Positions 28,201-36,740 of a stretch of DNA of 64,000 nt are shown piece after piece (the stretch's first letter is position 1; the number at the start of each line of letters is the position of its first letter). Both the position numbers and the translations under genes were made by a program. Under the pieces are notes generated by a model that saw only the letters and a list, made by a program, of their open reading frames with translations, ran no database searches and was not told the DNA's origin. The stretch is taken from contig OX439050.1 of the NCBI GenBank assembly GCA_949317995.1, forward strand, positions 2,666,001 to 2,730,000. The letters run 5' to 3'. This DNA is from Acholoe squamosa (lineage: Eukaryota; Annelida; Polychaeta; Phyllodocida; Polynoidae).

Positions 28201-31200
28201 TCCTGGTAGGACAACTCTTTTATAATTGTTTGTATATATTATTATAAAACATAAAAGAAAACAATTTTTTTTTCAGGTTCATACGAAACTACAACAAGTT
28301 TCAATCACTCTCGGATATGTCTATAAAAATTGTATAAGGTTAATAATATATGTTAATAATTGTATAACTTACCCTAGGTAAAGTCTAGGGAGGTGGTGTA
28401 GGGGCCGGCATCGTTGTATATATACTAGTGCGGATCATCCGAGAGATGTGCTTGTGTGTTGCTTGTTCCTTCTGTAGGGGCCAGCTCTGGCTGTAAGTCC
28501 ATGGCGGTAGGCCATCTGCCCCGTTCCGTTTGCACCAGCCCTCAGGGGCTGGTCAGCCAGTATAAGCTGCCCCCTTGTGTATTATACCGATCCAGGTGTA
28601 GGTGGAAGGTAGGGAATGTCAGACGGGGAAGTAGCTCAGCGGTAGAGCTTCTGCCTGCAGGTTGGAGGGTCCCAGGTTCGACTCCCGGTTTCTCCAGGAC
28701 GTTTTCCGCCAACCTCTTCACTGGTGGAGAAACCGAGTTGGTCCTGCCCTGCAAGGGGGGACTACGAGAACTCGGTTGTTGAATCATCATTGAATTATGA
28801 ACAATATTTCAACATTGATATGTCAACTGTTGATTGGATGTGGAAATGGTGATGGTTGTCAACATTAAATAAAATAATTGAAAAAGCACTGAAGACTAGT
28901 TGATCAACACCATTAACACAATATCAACCGGTTGTCAATGTTGATGCAATGTTCTGTGCTAACTGGGAACTTCTTCTCTTGTCCTTTGGGGCGTTATACA
29001 CTAATGGTCAGGGCATGAGACATGCTGGGTCATTGGTGGCCACCCCCCAGTACACCAATACACCCCTATATATGTTATGTAATCACAACTACACTCACCT
29101 GGTCCCCCCAGATGAGGTCAACTCCCATTCAACTTGTACCTGTATAACCGCCTTGGTTATTTACCCACCAACCGACACCTTAAATATTTACATATGTGTT
29201 TACAGATATATCTCATTATTTCAATATCTTTTATAGTATTTTTTAACAATATATAATCTATATTTCTCACTGGTATATAGTAATCCCCATATTCAATCAT
29301 ATAATATCAAGTAATGTGTTATAATATAAATCAACATTGATAATTTGTGTACCAAAACACAACTTATACAGTATTACACATTTCTCTCCAAAATAAATAT
29401 ATACTTTATTATACAACTTCTTCTCTTGTGCTTTGGGGTGTTGTCCACTAATGAGTGCATGCTGGTGACTTGTGAGTAGGGTCATTGCATTTGCCACAAA
29501 CAGGTGCAAATGTGCAATTCTTTGAATCACAACCAAAGCTGTTGTATCTATTACATTTTATGACTCCCCCATCTTCATTAAGCCTTAAACCCTGCTGATT
29601 TCGGGGTTGGCCATTGGCGCCTGATACTTTTCCTTTTGCCTTATTTTTACCTTCATTTTTCTTCTTCATACCTTCTGAATCGAAATGAAGTTTGGTAAGG
29701 TCGTCGTTACCAAAACCAAACTCATTAATGCAGTTCCCATAGACACATTCCTCCCTCACACTAGCATCATATTCCGCGTATGGTTCTTTTTCATAGAGAT
29801 CACTAGACGCTTTAAAGGAAATGAAACCCGAGTGGCAGAGAAATTTCATGATTTCAGGGACACTACTAAAGGTGCCCTCATCCATACCATTACATGCCCA
29901 TGTGATAGAAGTATACATGAGTTGGGGATATGAAACAGATTTAGGCTCTACCTTTAGTGAAATGTTTTAAATCAAACTGTTTTTTTTTTACTTTTAGTGA
30001 GTCTATCAGCCGAATATCTCTACCTTCTCTGGGTGGGTTGAATAAAAGGGTGCTTGTGATAGGTCCCCTTTCTGGCGATGAATCTTGTGATGAAGGGGGA
30101 GACATCCTCGGCAGAGGAGGCATCCTCCTGCCAAGGCAGTTTTAAATCGATTGTGGCAGTTGATACAATGAGCATAGCAGGTGGTGTAGACCCCTGGTGG
30201 TAATATAATCAACTAGACTCTCCCAGCCTGAGCACAGCCAGGTGAGAGGGGTACGCACATAGTCATGTTTATTCCAAGATTTCTGGCTTACTGGGTGCTT
30301 TTTGGTGGCTATTCCCATCAACATATCTGTCGATATTGCACACCCTGTAGGCTGTAACATCAATTTTGTAAGGCGTGCGGTTATCCATGGATAACCTGTG
30401 CCCAGTGCGGTTTATCCATGGATAACCACACACCTCTCATGTCCTTCCATGTCATATGTTACATGTTAAAACCCATGAAATTTTCAAGGCCAGGGCAGGG
30501 CTCGAACCTACAGTCTCAGATCCCTAATCCAACTCCCTATGCGCCACAGGGACTGACGAGAAACGCTCGGTTCGAACCACGTCTGGATATGATACAAAGG
30601 CCGGGCAGGCGATGACTGCGGGCTGACCGCTACCATAACCACGGGACACATTCAAACATAGCCAAGCTGACAGGGTAGGAGACGTCTTGGCCTAGCAGTT
30701 AGCGTGTTGCGCTTAGCCGTGAGAGGTCCGCGCAACGAGCCCCGGCCCGGGCGCATCTTTTTTCGCAGTATGCGCTGTCGCTGTCTGCTGCCGGTCGAGG
30801 AGGTGTATTCTACACAAACATAACAGTGAGACGCGTCTTTTTTCGCCGTGTGCGCTGTCGCTGTCCGCTGCCGGGTGACGAGGTGTATTCTACACAAACA
30901 TAACAGCGAGACGCATTGAAATCTGTCCGAGCCGAGACGGCCGCTGTCGCTGTCTGCTGCCGGGCGACGAGGTGTATGTACTGATCGTGTACACCCAATG
31001 GCTGGCATTGAGTCCCGGGGAGGGGGAATAATTTTTGTTTTCAACTTGAATTTATTGATCTTCTATTGATTATTTATTGGTTTCGTGGAATAAAATAAGT
31101 AGTCAATGGATAATTCATGACTCGTGTGTGTTAGCAAAGGCTAATAACACTCGGCCTATGGCCTTGTGTCATTATCCTTCACTAACACACACTCGTCATG

Positions 31201-32667
31201 AGTTATCCATTGGTTACTTGTTCAATATACACATATAAACCCTTTGTTATGCACACATGAGGGGTACGCTGGCTTTATGAGGCACACCTAAAATTACTGA
31301 TAACGTCCATCCTGATTTCAGGGAAATTCTAAAAGACACAGCAAAGAGCTACATGGCATGGCTTAAATATGAGATTAGATAGTGATAGTTTGACCCCAAA
31401 GTGTTCCTGAGTATTCAAACCTAAGGACATGGGTGTCGGATTATCTGGCCTGTTCATATATATTTCATAACATTGGTTCATTCATTTACATTTACTTACC
31501 AGGGTCATACAGAGGATGATGAGACTGAACCACTCAGTGACAGCGCATTCAATGATATAAACACTTGGTAAGACTTTCCCCCTTCAGGCGTTTGTAAACA
31601 TGGCAATTTTGTCTAGCACTACGCTGAAAAAACAACTGTTTAATCTACCAGGGATTCTTGTAAAACTGAACAGTGAACCACCGTAATTGTATTGCAGTGA
31701 ACCAGTGTAGTTTTTACAAGAAGCAGTACAGATATGAAAAATGATTATCAGTTTGTGTTTGTAATTCCAGCTGGAACTTTTCTACACTGGGAAAAACCTT
31801 TCAAGTAGGGTTCAAAGGAAATGCCAAGAATGATGTCCATATAGCTCCTGCAGATGCAGTTATCGAGATGACTATAAATGTGACAGCGCTAAATGCTGAA
31901 GGTGATGGACAAGGTGCAACAACTAATGTTACGGATATACAGCAGAAGGTGCAGGAACTGGTACAGCAGGTCCTGTGGCTGCTCCACCCAAACCACACAC
32001 TGGTAGGCACTTATACCTGCATAGTTGATAATAAATAGACACGTGATAATGTTTAGAAGGCCTAAATTTCTGTCATCTAGAACAAATCACTGACCTCAAG
32101 ACACCATTTCACAATGCACCAAAATAGTAAAAAAACAAAACAACTCCAGGTGTTGTTCAAACAGTTCTGATTGCTTGATTGCCAGGGTGACACAGAGAAT
32201 GGGGAGATTCATCCTGATGTCAGCTTATACAAGGAGTTTTCCTATCGGTAAGATTTAACCTCCTCTCTGCACTTATTTACAGACCTGATGCACTGCCCAG
32301 CCCTGCCAAGCACTAGTTATTTATGTCAGTTCCATAATTCCCTAACTATGTTACACCTGGGAAAGAGGGATTTGCTTTTTGGTGATTTGTATATAAGCTT
32401 TACCCAATATCTTAAAATTAATTGTTTTTTTTTTCTCATAAGCATACCCACAGCACCATTCCAGTATAACATTTGCAATTGTTCTTTGTATTTGGTTTCA
32501 GCTGGATGTTTCAACGATTGACAACAAATTTTAGAATAAATTTCAAAGTAAAGATTAACAACAATGTTAATATTGGCCTCCATCCACCTCCAGCACCAGT
32601 TATTGAACTGACTATAGATGTCACAGAAATGATTCCTGATAATGATGACAAAGATACTGCAAATTAG
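25130..32667 (+). CDS. Gene B: secreted protein of an unrecognised exon-pair family
   Basis: Five exons with canonical GT/AG borders: 25130-25276, 31503-31567, 31771-32002, 32186-32247 and 32502-32667 (TAG). They add up to 672 nt, 223 residues, with no stop or frame break. Exon 1 encodes a signal peptide (about residues 1-22) and a NVTDVQ helix segment. The rest is two copies of an exon pair: a short acidic exon (G-x-T-E-x-x-E) and a longer one (W-x-F-S-x-L-G-K ... KNDVHI ... PVIEMTINVT ... NVTDIQQKVQELVQQVL). Several N-x-T sequons fit secretion. Gene A is its paralogue. I do not recognise the family; a weak resemblance to FAMeT-like domains is noted only. Intron 1 has absorbed many mobile elements. 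Confidence 0.75.
25277..25759. other. Gene B intron 1, first part
   Basis: From about 25440 to 25620 there are degenerate CAACATTGAT/ATCAATTATGAGTCAACA-type words. Similar DNA recurs at about 28790-28970, so one older repeat may have been split by the gypsy relic between them. The rest shows nothing. Confidence 0.4.
25760..25826 (+). repeat. 67-bp repeat abutting the gypsy relic, copy 1
   Basis: GTTTTAAATCGACTGTGGCA through AGACCCCTGGTGGTAAT. A near-identical copy is at 30139-30204. This copy ends exactly where homology to element E2 begins. Confidence 0.85.
25827..26372 (+). pseudogene. pol: Relic RT thumb end and RNase H
   Basis: Frame open except for one TAG at about 25911. RNase H motifs LDTDASN, a TKREILAVVVY stretch and LHTDHSSLRWLLNF are visible, then IEHRPGEKHINADALSKRP. 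It closely matches the E2 copy. The ORF 26070-26372 is the part after the last upstream Met. Confidence 0.85.
26373..27480 (+). pseudogene. pol: Relic integrase, fragmented
   Basis: Pieces in several frames: the zinc-binding region end (WIATCPDCCKNK, about 26724), the core start (VRFARVAIDSISG ... MMVVTDYNTKYT, 26786-26890), the HSDQG area (about 26980), the SDGQV area with a stop where the catalytic Glu region begins (about 27075), and the core end (DIIMPANLVYGVV, 27240-27400). All are paralogous to E2 39388-40371. Confidence 0.85.
27560..27915 (+). pseudogene. Relic accessory tail
   Basis: First, sequence matching the end of E2's AT-hook ORF (MLTEGIRHSPS at about 27611). Then, after the internal deletion, a stretch ending QESAERMDTDDKSIDL and a stop at about 27913, matching the end of E2's last accessory ORF (ESAEKMDTDPEDL). 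The accessory C-terminus is thus recognisable in an independent, older copy. Confidence 0.75.
28478..28722 (+). mobile_element. tRNA-derived SINE, copy 1
   Basis: About 245 bp. A conserved head (GGGCCAGCTCTGGCTGTAAG onwards, ~147 bp) is followed by a tRNA-like part (28625-28696) with a perfect A box TAGCTCAGCGG and B box GGTTCGACTCC, and a short tail ending CTCTTCACT. A second copy is at 53614-53844. It sits directly against the truncated LTR of the gypsy relic. Confidence 0.88.
28723..29447. other. Gene B intron 1, middle part
   Basis: AT-rich. 28790-28970 repeats the CAACATTGAT-type words of 25440-25620. CAACTTCTTCTCTTGT plus CTTTGGGG(C/T)GTT occurs at about 28970 and again at 29416, so a short duplicated piece flanks this stretch. 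No gene. Confidence 0.4.
29448..29918 (-). pseudogene. DIRS-type Gag C-terminal fragment
   Basis: 156 codons on the minus strand. The second half of DIRS/Ngaro-like ORF1 proteins is suggested by KFLCHSGFISFKASSDLYE, YDASVRE, FGFGNDDL and the terminal Cys/His cluster: KCNRYNSFGCDSKNC, then FAPVCGKCNDPTH and a final C. It has no upstream gag part and no neighbouring RT, so it is a fragment. It may belong to the same family as the RT remnant at 50031-51101. It lies antisense in gene B intron 1. Confidence 0.6.
30139..30204 (+). repeat. 67-bp repeat, copy 2
   Basis: Near-identical to 25760-25826, with a few differences. Here it continues as ATAATCAACTAG instead of gypsy sequence. Confidence 0.85.
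30379..30427. repeat. Two adjacent perfect or near-perfect palindromes
   Basis: GGTTATCCATGGATAACC (30379-30396) and GGTTTATCCATGGATAACC (30409-30427), each preceded by GTGC. The centre of each is CCATGG. Confidence 0.9.
30485..30556 (-). repeat. tRNA-like SINE piece
   Basis: On the minus strand: TGGCGCATAGGGAG (A-box-like) and, about 30 nt later, GGTTCGAGCCC (B box), with the arms of a tRNA-like fold partly kept. It lacks an intact acceptor stem, so I call it a SINE or tRNA pseudogene. Confidence 0.6.
30565..30640 (-). repeat. Second tRNA-like piece
   Basis: Minus strand TGGTAGCGGTCAGCC (A-box-like) and GGTTCGAACC (B box) about 45 nt apart. Adjacent to the previous piece; possibly the same composite element. 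Confidence 0.45.
30685..30748 (+). repeat. Third tRNA-like piece
   Basis: Plus strand TTGGCCTAGCAGTTAGCG (A-box-like) and a degraded B box (CGCAACGAGCCCC). It runs directly into the 80-bp tandem repeat. Confidence 0.5.
30751..30990 (+). repeat. 80-bp tandem repeat, three copies
   Basis: Units start at about 30751, 30833 and 30913. They share CGCTGTCGCTGTC(T/C)GCTGCCGG, (G)AGGTGTAT and, in the first two, TCTACACAAACATAACAG. GC-rich against the flanks. The minus-strand ORF across it (30652-31044) is a repeat artefact. Confidence 0.8.
31094..31222. repeat. Large foldback element, ~62-bp arms
   Basis: The left arm (from AATAAGTAGTCAATGGATAA) and right arm (to TTATCCATTGGTTACTTGTT) are inverted copies with about 85 percent match. 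The centre is GGCC-TAT-GGCC. Confidence 0.8.
31503..32002 (+). CDS. Gene B exons 2 and 3 (31503-31567, 31771-32002)
   Basis: Exon 2 follows TTACTTACCAG and ends CTTG|GTAAG; it encodes GHTEDDETEP and on. Exon 3 follows AATTCCAG and ends CTG|GTAGGC; it encodes WNFSTLGKTF, AKNDVHIA, VIEMTINVT and NVTDIQQKVQELVQQVL. Both match gene A exons of the same length. Confidence 0.78.
32186..32667 (+). CDS. Gene B exons 4 and 5 (32186-32247, 32502-32667)
   Basis: Exon 4 follows TTGCCAG, encodes GDTENGEIHPDVSLYKEF and ends TCG|GTAAG. Exon 5 follows TTTCAG, begins with the family W-x-F (WMFQRL) and ends in acidic DNDDKDTAN before TAG. Exon 5 is more diverged from gene A than the other exons. Confidence 0.78.
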
Positions 32668-33361
32668 AAATAAGAGACACAAATACTTAATTTTACCAAA
32701 ACATGCCTTCACTTAATGAAGGCATGTCATTTCTGACAGCTCTTTGGCTTAAAAACATTATTTTCTGATGAACTTTTAGCACAGCATTACACTAAGTTTA
32801 TAACAAAGCCCAATAGTGTTTAAAAAGTGGTAAATAGATCACGATTAGCAAATAAAGATGTAAATCAGTGATCAGTGATCAAACGTGCCATGTTAAAAAT
32901 GATCAATATAAAATAACACTATGCTGGTACAATTCTTACATTCATCAAATAAAATATGACTTTTTCCTTGTATATGATAAACAACATAACAGCTGACGAT
33001 GCGATTCTCCAGTCACCTTGATACCACTCCATTAGTAGCCAGCGTTCTTATGTGAACACAATGATAACAAATAGGCAAAGGTAACCTTTTTGTAGGAATC
33101 CAATTACTTGTCACTAGGATCTGCTAGATAGATATTGTAGATATTTCTTCACACACAACAGAGCCTAGGGTTAGAAGGGTTGCCTTCCACAGCAAGCATG
33201 TGGTGTTGGTAGATAAGTGAGTTTCTACATAGTAAGGGTGCAATGTAAAAGGGGTTCTACAAACAGCCTAATAATGTTTCATACAAGTAACACTGTCCAA
33301 TATAGGTTCTAGGTGGGTTCCCACAAACTAGCTCCTGGCCTGCTGATAGAGGGATACTAAG
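32668..33361. other. Gene B 3' flank
   Basis: AATAAA at 32851-32856 is a candidate polyadenylation signal 184 nt after the stop. TGCCTTCACTTAATGAAGGCA (about 32703-32725) is a small inverted repeat. Nothing else. Confidence 0.45.
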
Positions 33362-33483
33362 CTAATAGATGATGAATATCAGGGCCCTAGGGCTGTATAT
33401 GCTGTATATACCTGAGCCACGAAGCGGCGAGGGTATATACAGCATATACAGCCCGTGGGGCCCCGATATTCATCACCTAATAG
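33362..33483. repeat. Large foldback with a 23-bp perfect core stem
   Basis: Core arms 33390-33412 and 33432-33454 (GGGCTGTATATGCTGTATAT plus ACC, and its complement) pair perfectly. Outer arms CTAATAGATGATGAATATC and GATATTCATCACCTAATAG pair with two mismatches. The 19-nt loop is 33413-33431 (GAGCCACGAAGCGGCGAG). Confidence 0.9.
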
Positions 33484-33689
33484 GTTTATACCACCATTTC
33501 CTCCATTTTGTATCAATTTCTTACCTTTAAAAGCATTTTAAGTCCCGAAATAGACAAATTTCTTCCCTCGATTCGACAGAAATAAAACGCCATCTTGTTT
33601 TCCACTTTGACTTAATTGGACCGGAAGTCGCCAAGCTGACCTAGTTGCAAGGTGTGGGGGAGCATATATTATTTTTTACGTGTATAATG

Positions 33690-33752
33690 CGTTTCCCGCC
33701 TGTAATTTCTAATGCTATAGCAATAGTACAATGAGACAAAAGGTAGGAAAAC
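33690..33752 (+). repeat. 63-bp segment duplicated into the E2 LTR, source copy
   Basis: CGTTTCCCGCCTGTAATTTC to AGGTAGGAAAAC. An identical or near-identical copy is at 33890-33952 inside the neighbouring LTR. Confidence 0.92.
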
Positions 33753-33782
33753 AGAACAATTTTATTTAAATAGAAATAAATA

Positions 33783-34203
33783 TGTAATGGTTCGTATCGA
33801 CTTATATGTTGGGTGGCTCGTTGGCTCGCTTATCACTAAAGATACCAACACAACACGAGTGATTCGGGTTGGGCAAAGCCCCTGATATCCGTTTCCCGCC
33901 TGTAATTTCTAATGCTATAGCAATAGTACAATGAGACAAAAGGTAGGAAAACCTCTCGGGTAGGACTTTATTCACTTCTCAGCTGCTTATAGTTAAACGT
34001 CTTGACTGGACTACGTCCAGTCCCCTTCTGCGGCTCGTCCGGCTTCTTAGTAGAAGCTGGACGCGAGGCATGGTGCTGCCCCCTCTTGTACCAGCCGGGT
34101 ATCGCAAAGCGACACCTAGTTGGCATAGAAGGAATGAGCACCACACGAACACGTCTCTCGGATGAACCGCACTAATATATATACAACGATGCCAGCCCCT
34201 ACA
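33783..34203 (-). repeat. E2 3' LTR
   Basis: 421 bp against 348 bp for the 5' LTR. The difference is mainly the 63-bp insertion (33890-33952) and a small insertion (about 34005-34020) that makes GACTGGAC-TAC-GTCCAGTC. Carries AATAAA (minus, 33967-33972) and a TATATATA box. Confidence 0.92.
33890..33952 (+). repeat. 63-bp copy inserted in the E2 3' LTR
   Basis: Copy of flanking host DNA 33690-33752, in the same orientation, 200 bp away and on the other side of the LTR border. Absent from the 5' LTR. Confidence 0.92.
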
Positions 34204-34969
34204 CCACCCCCACTAGACTATACCTAGGGTTGGGTGTATTAACAAATACCTTTTGTTAACCTTATACAATAATAAGTTATATATACATAGGTAAGTCTAT
34301 ACATAAGTGTTCGTATAGAATATACAACATTAAAGGGGCATTATAAATAATATTTACATAATAAGGCATCGTCGCATATAATCCGAAGTAACTAATAATA
34401 ACAGTTAGGAAGTGGTGCCTTATGCACCATCGACCTAAGGTGGTAAATGGTAACAATGTTACAGTGTTATTAAGTTTTAAAGACGTGATAAAAGTAATGG
34501 ATATGTAGTGATATGGTAATAATATTATTTTACAACAGTAAGTAACTGACCCGAGGTGGGGTAAATAACCCGAGAAAAAAATTTTGTTTAGTTTGATTAC
34601 AAAAATATAATATAGTATATAAAAATAGCTTTACACAAAATTTTAATACTGATAAAATAGGCGTCCTACCAGGGTAGTAGGATCGCCCTTACAAAATACC
34701 GAACTTCCGGCGAATCTGGAATAACTGATGTCTGCAGCTCCACCTGGCGACATATGTGTGGTGGCAAGCCACGTTGCTGTTGTGATGTGCCCTGATGAAG
34801 ATGGGAAGATGGAGCCCCGGTTTGGTGTGGTAATCCGTTTATGTTTCGGGTAGCGTCCACCTTCGCTGCAGGTATAGTTCCAGATCGGCGAGTCCAGCAT
34901 AAGGATAAGAACCTCTAGCATGGTAAATGCCTTTACCCTCGGGTACCATAGGCTCCTTCAGATGGACAC
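34204..34969 (-). other. E2 3' untranslated region
   Basis: AT-rich DNA between the last accessory stop and the 3' LTR. 34640-34930 matches the relic at about 27920-28250. No polypurine tract is obvious at the LTR border, which reads CCACCCCCACTAG on the plus strand (a purine-rich stretch on the minus strand, possibly the tract). Confidence 0.55.
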
Positions 34970-35578
34970 TTAAAGATCCTCGGGATCAGTGTCCATCTTC
35001 TCAGCCGACTCCGGGTGGCCAGCCGGACCCGAGCTGCTGCAACTGCTCATAGAGAGCAGCACTGGGGTTTCGCTGAGAGACTCGCTACGCAAGCTCAGCG
35101 CGCCCATCCCCTCGGACGGACTGTCGACTGCCTCGGGCTGGGGTGGTGCATCCGGAGCGAGGGAAAGGGACGACGCAGAGCCGTCCCACTCGTCCAGGTG
35201 CTTCCCGAAGCGGAGGAAGAACTTGAGGTCGGCCTCCTTGTACTTGTGGATATACCCGGCGTTCTCAGCACGGTGGAACTCCTTAAGCTTTTCAGCTTCC
35301 AACTGCTGGCGCTAGCAGGATTGGATTGCCTCCTCGACATTCTTCCTCTCCTGTTCCCGGATCTTCTCTTCCTCCCTCTTCTGGACCTCAAAGACCAGGT
35401 TGAAGGTGGCTTCAGTCATGCTCCGCCAATAGTCGACTGACTTTTGGCGATGCGATGCCTGCCATTCCGCCATCAGGTCGTTCTGGATTACCGCCGTCTG
35501 AACGTCGCGGTGATCAACGAACGTGATCGGATCCTGAAGACCTGACAGCGTACTCGCAATAAGTCCCATAACAGGCAC
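34970..35578 (-). CDS. E2 accessory ORF, coiled-coil C-terminal protein
   Basis: One frame of 202 codons with a single in-frame stop near 35310. The first half has a Glu/Arg/Lys-rich helix (VQKREEEKIREQERKN); the second half is Ser/Pro-rich and ends ESAEKMDTDPEDL. The end is conserved in the relic at 27.9 kb. It follows the zinc-finger ORF after 21 nt in another frame. No known family recognised. Expression route and role unknown. Confidence 0.6.
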
Positions 35579-35598
35579 CCGAGGGGCCGCTGGTGGGA

Positions 35599-36720
35599 CT
35601 ATAGCCGGTGGGGCGCGGCGGCCTCTACAGTGACAGACGAAGCGCCTGCTGGAGGGACCGAGGGACCCTCAACTGTTGCACCTCCCCGGCCTCGGCCGCC
35701 ACCCGGGGGAGCTCGGGTGGAGTCCATGCCACCACGGCCTCTACCCCGGGGCTTGGACCGGCCCAAGGGGGTTAGGACCTGAGATTCGGGTCCCGCTGGT
35801 CCCATTGCAGGGAACTTTGCCGCGTACTCACTATACGTGGGCCGCTTGCCGGATGACCCTTCACCGGCCCACCATGCTCCGTGTCCGGATGGGGCACCAA
35901 AAAAGGTGCTCCAGTCATCCGGACTGCCAGTGGCTTCACTCTGGGGGTGCTCTGTTGCTGGTGTTGGGGCTGGAGTGGCCGCCTGGCTAACCACCCTATG
36001 GGTCTGGTTGCCAGGCATATCCAGAGCCGAGACTTGTTGTCCCGACTGGCGATGATCAGCTGGGTTGGCTGGTCTGGGCTGATCCTTGTTACCCGAAAGG
36101 CTTACGGATCGGTCTGCGCGGGTCCTCTTGGAAGCACCGGTAGCCGTAGCTGAGCCTCCATTAGGTCCCTTCGAGCTAGCCTTGCCCTTCTCCCACTTAT
36201 CGTCCCCTCGCCACTTCTTCACCTTCAGGTGTACCTCGTTGGGCATCCCGAACTTGGTAGGCGAGAAGTTAATGGCGAAGTAGGCCAAGAGGTTGCCACT
36301 CCTCCATGAACAGAATCCAGTCTCGAATGCCTGTTCCTTAACATCCTTCACGCTCAACGAAGCCCAGTTAGCCAGGAGCTCGTTGAAGCACTTTACAGCC
36401 CGTTTCCGAGTTTTCTCCAGGTCGGTACCATGGGCTTTCTGCAGATGCAGAGCCATGTCCCGACGCCGGTTGGTCGAAAACAAGCCGTCACAAAGCTTAC
36501 CCAGACGGTGTCAGGGTACGCACTGAAGTAGGGGCTTGTGGTGCATATGGTGCTCCACGATATGGCGAGCGAAGCGAGGCTTCGTTTCAAACATCTTCTC
36601 TCCTGTGAGGGCTAGCTGGCACGACTCGAATGGGCACTTGCGGCGGTTGCCGCTTGGTCCCCATTGTGTCATAGCCCATTGAACTTTCGTCCGGGCCTCG
36701 TAGTTATATATCGACCCCAA
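35599..36720 (-). CDS. E2 accessory ORF with paired C2H2 fingers
   Basis: One frame broken by one TGA at about 36510. Finger 1 is in the first part: CPFESC then X18-H-X3-H. Finger 2 straddles the stop: its second Cys and H-X4-H (ALHLQKAH, C-X14-H-X4-H) lie just after. A basic, structured stretch follows (AVKCFNELLANWASL, FINFSPTKF-like region), then Gly/Arg/Pro-rich low complexity ending RGRGRGG repeats. Finger spacing resembles that of E1. It occupies the env position. Nucleic-acid binding is the likely property; the role is unknown. Confidence 0.7.
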
Positions 36721-36740
36721 TTTGGATTTGAGCTAGTCAA

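Larger units (their letters stand above)
25827..28473 (+). mobile_element. Decayed, 5'-truncated relic of the E2 gypsy family
   Basis: Plus-strand sequence collinear with E2 from RNase H through integrase, the post-integrase basic tail, the C-terminal end of the last accessory ORF, 3' UTR, and the first ~77 bp of an LTR (28397-28473, TGTAGGGGCCGGCATCG). LTR, gag, PR and most RT are missing at the 5' side. A large internal gap (near 27660-27700) removes the region that in E2 holds the 530-codon and zinc-finger ORFs. Many stops and frameshifts. The LTR is cut by a SINE at 28478. Confidence 0.92.

Noticed and set aside
28625-28696. Possible functional tRNA gene
   Set aside because: A and B boxes are good, but the same sequence recurs within a longer SINE and the acceptor ends do not pair well.
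30652-31044. 130-codon minus-strand ORF
   Set aside because: Its repeated Arg/Thr pattern comes from the 80-bp tandem repeat.
32326-32712. 128-codon minus-strand ORF
   Set aside because: Antisense of gene B exon 5 and its flank.
36393-36590. 65-codon minus-strand ORF in E2
   Set aside because: Out of frame with the zinc-finger ORF, which continues past the stop with its His pair.
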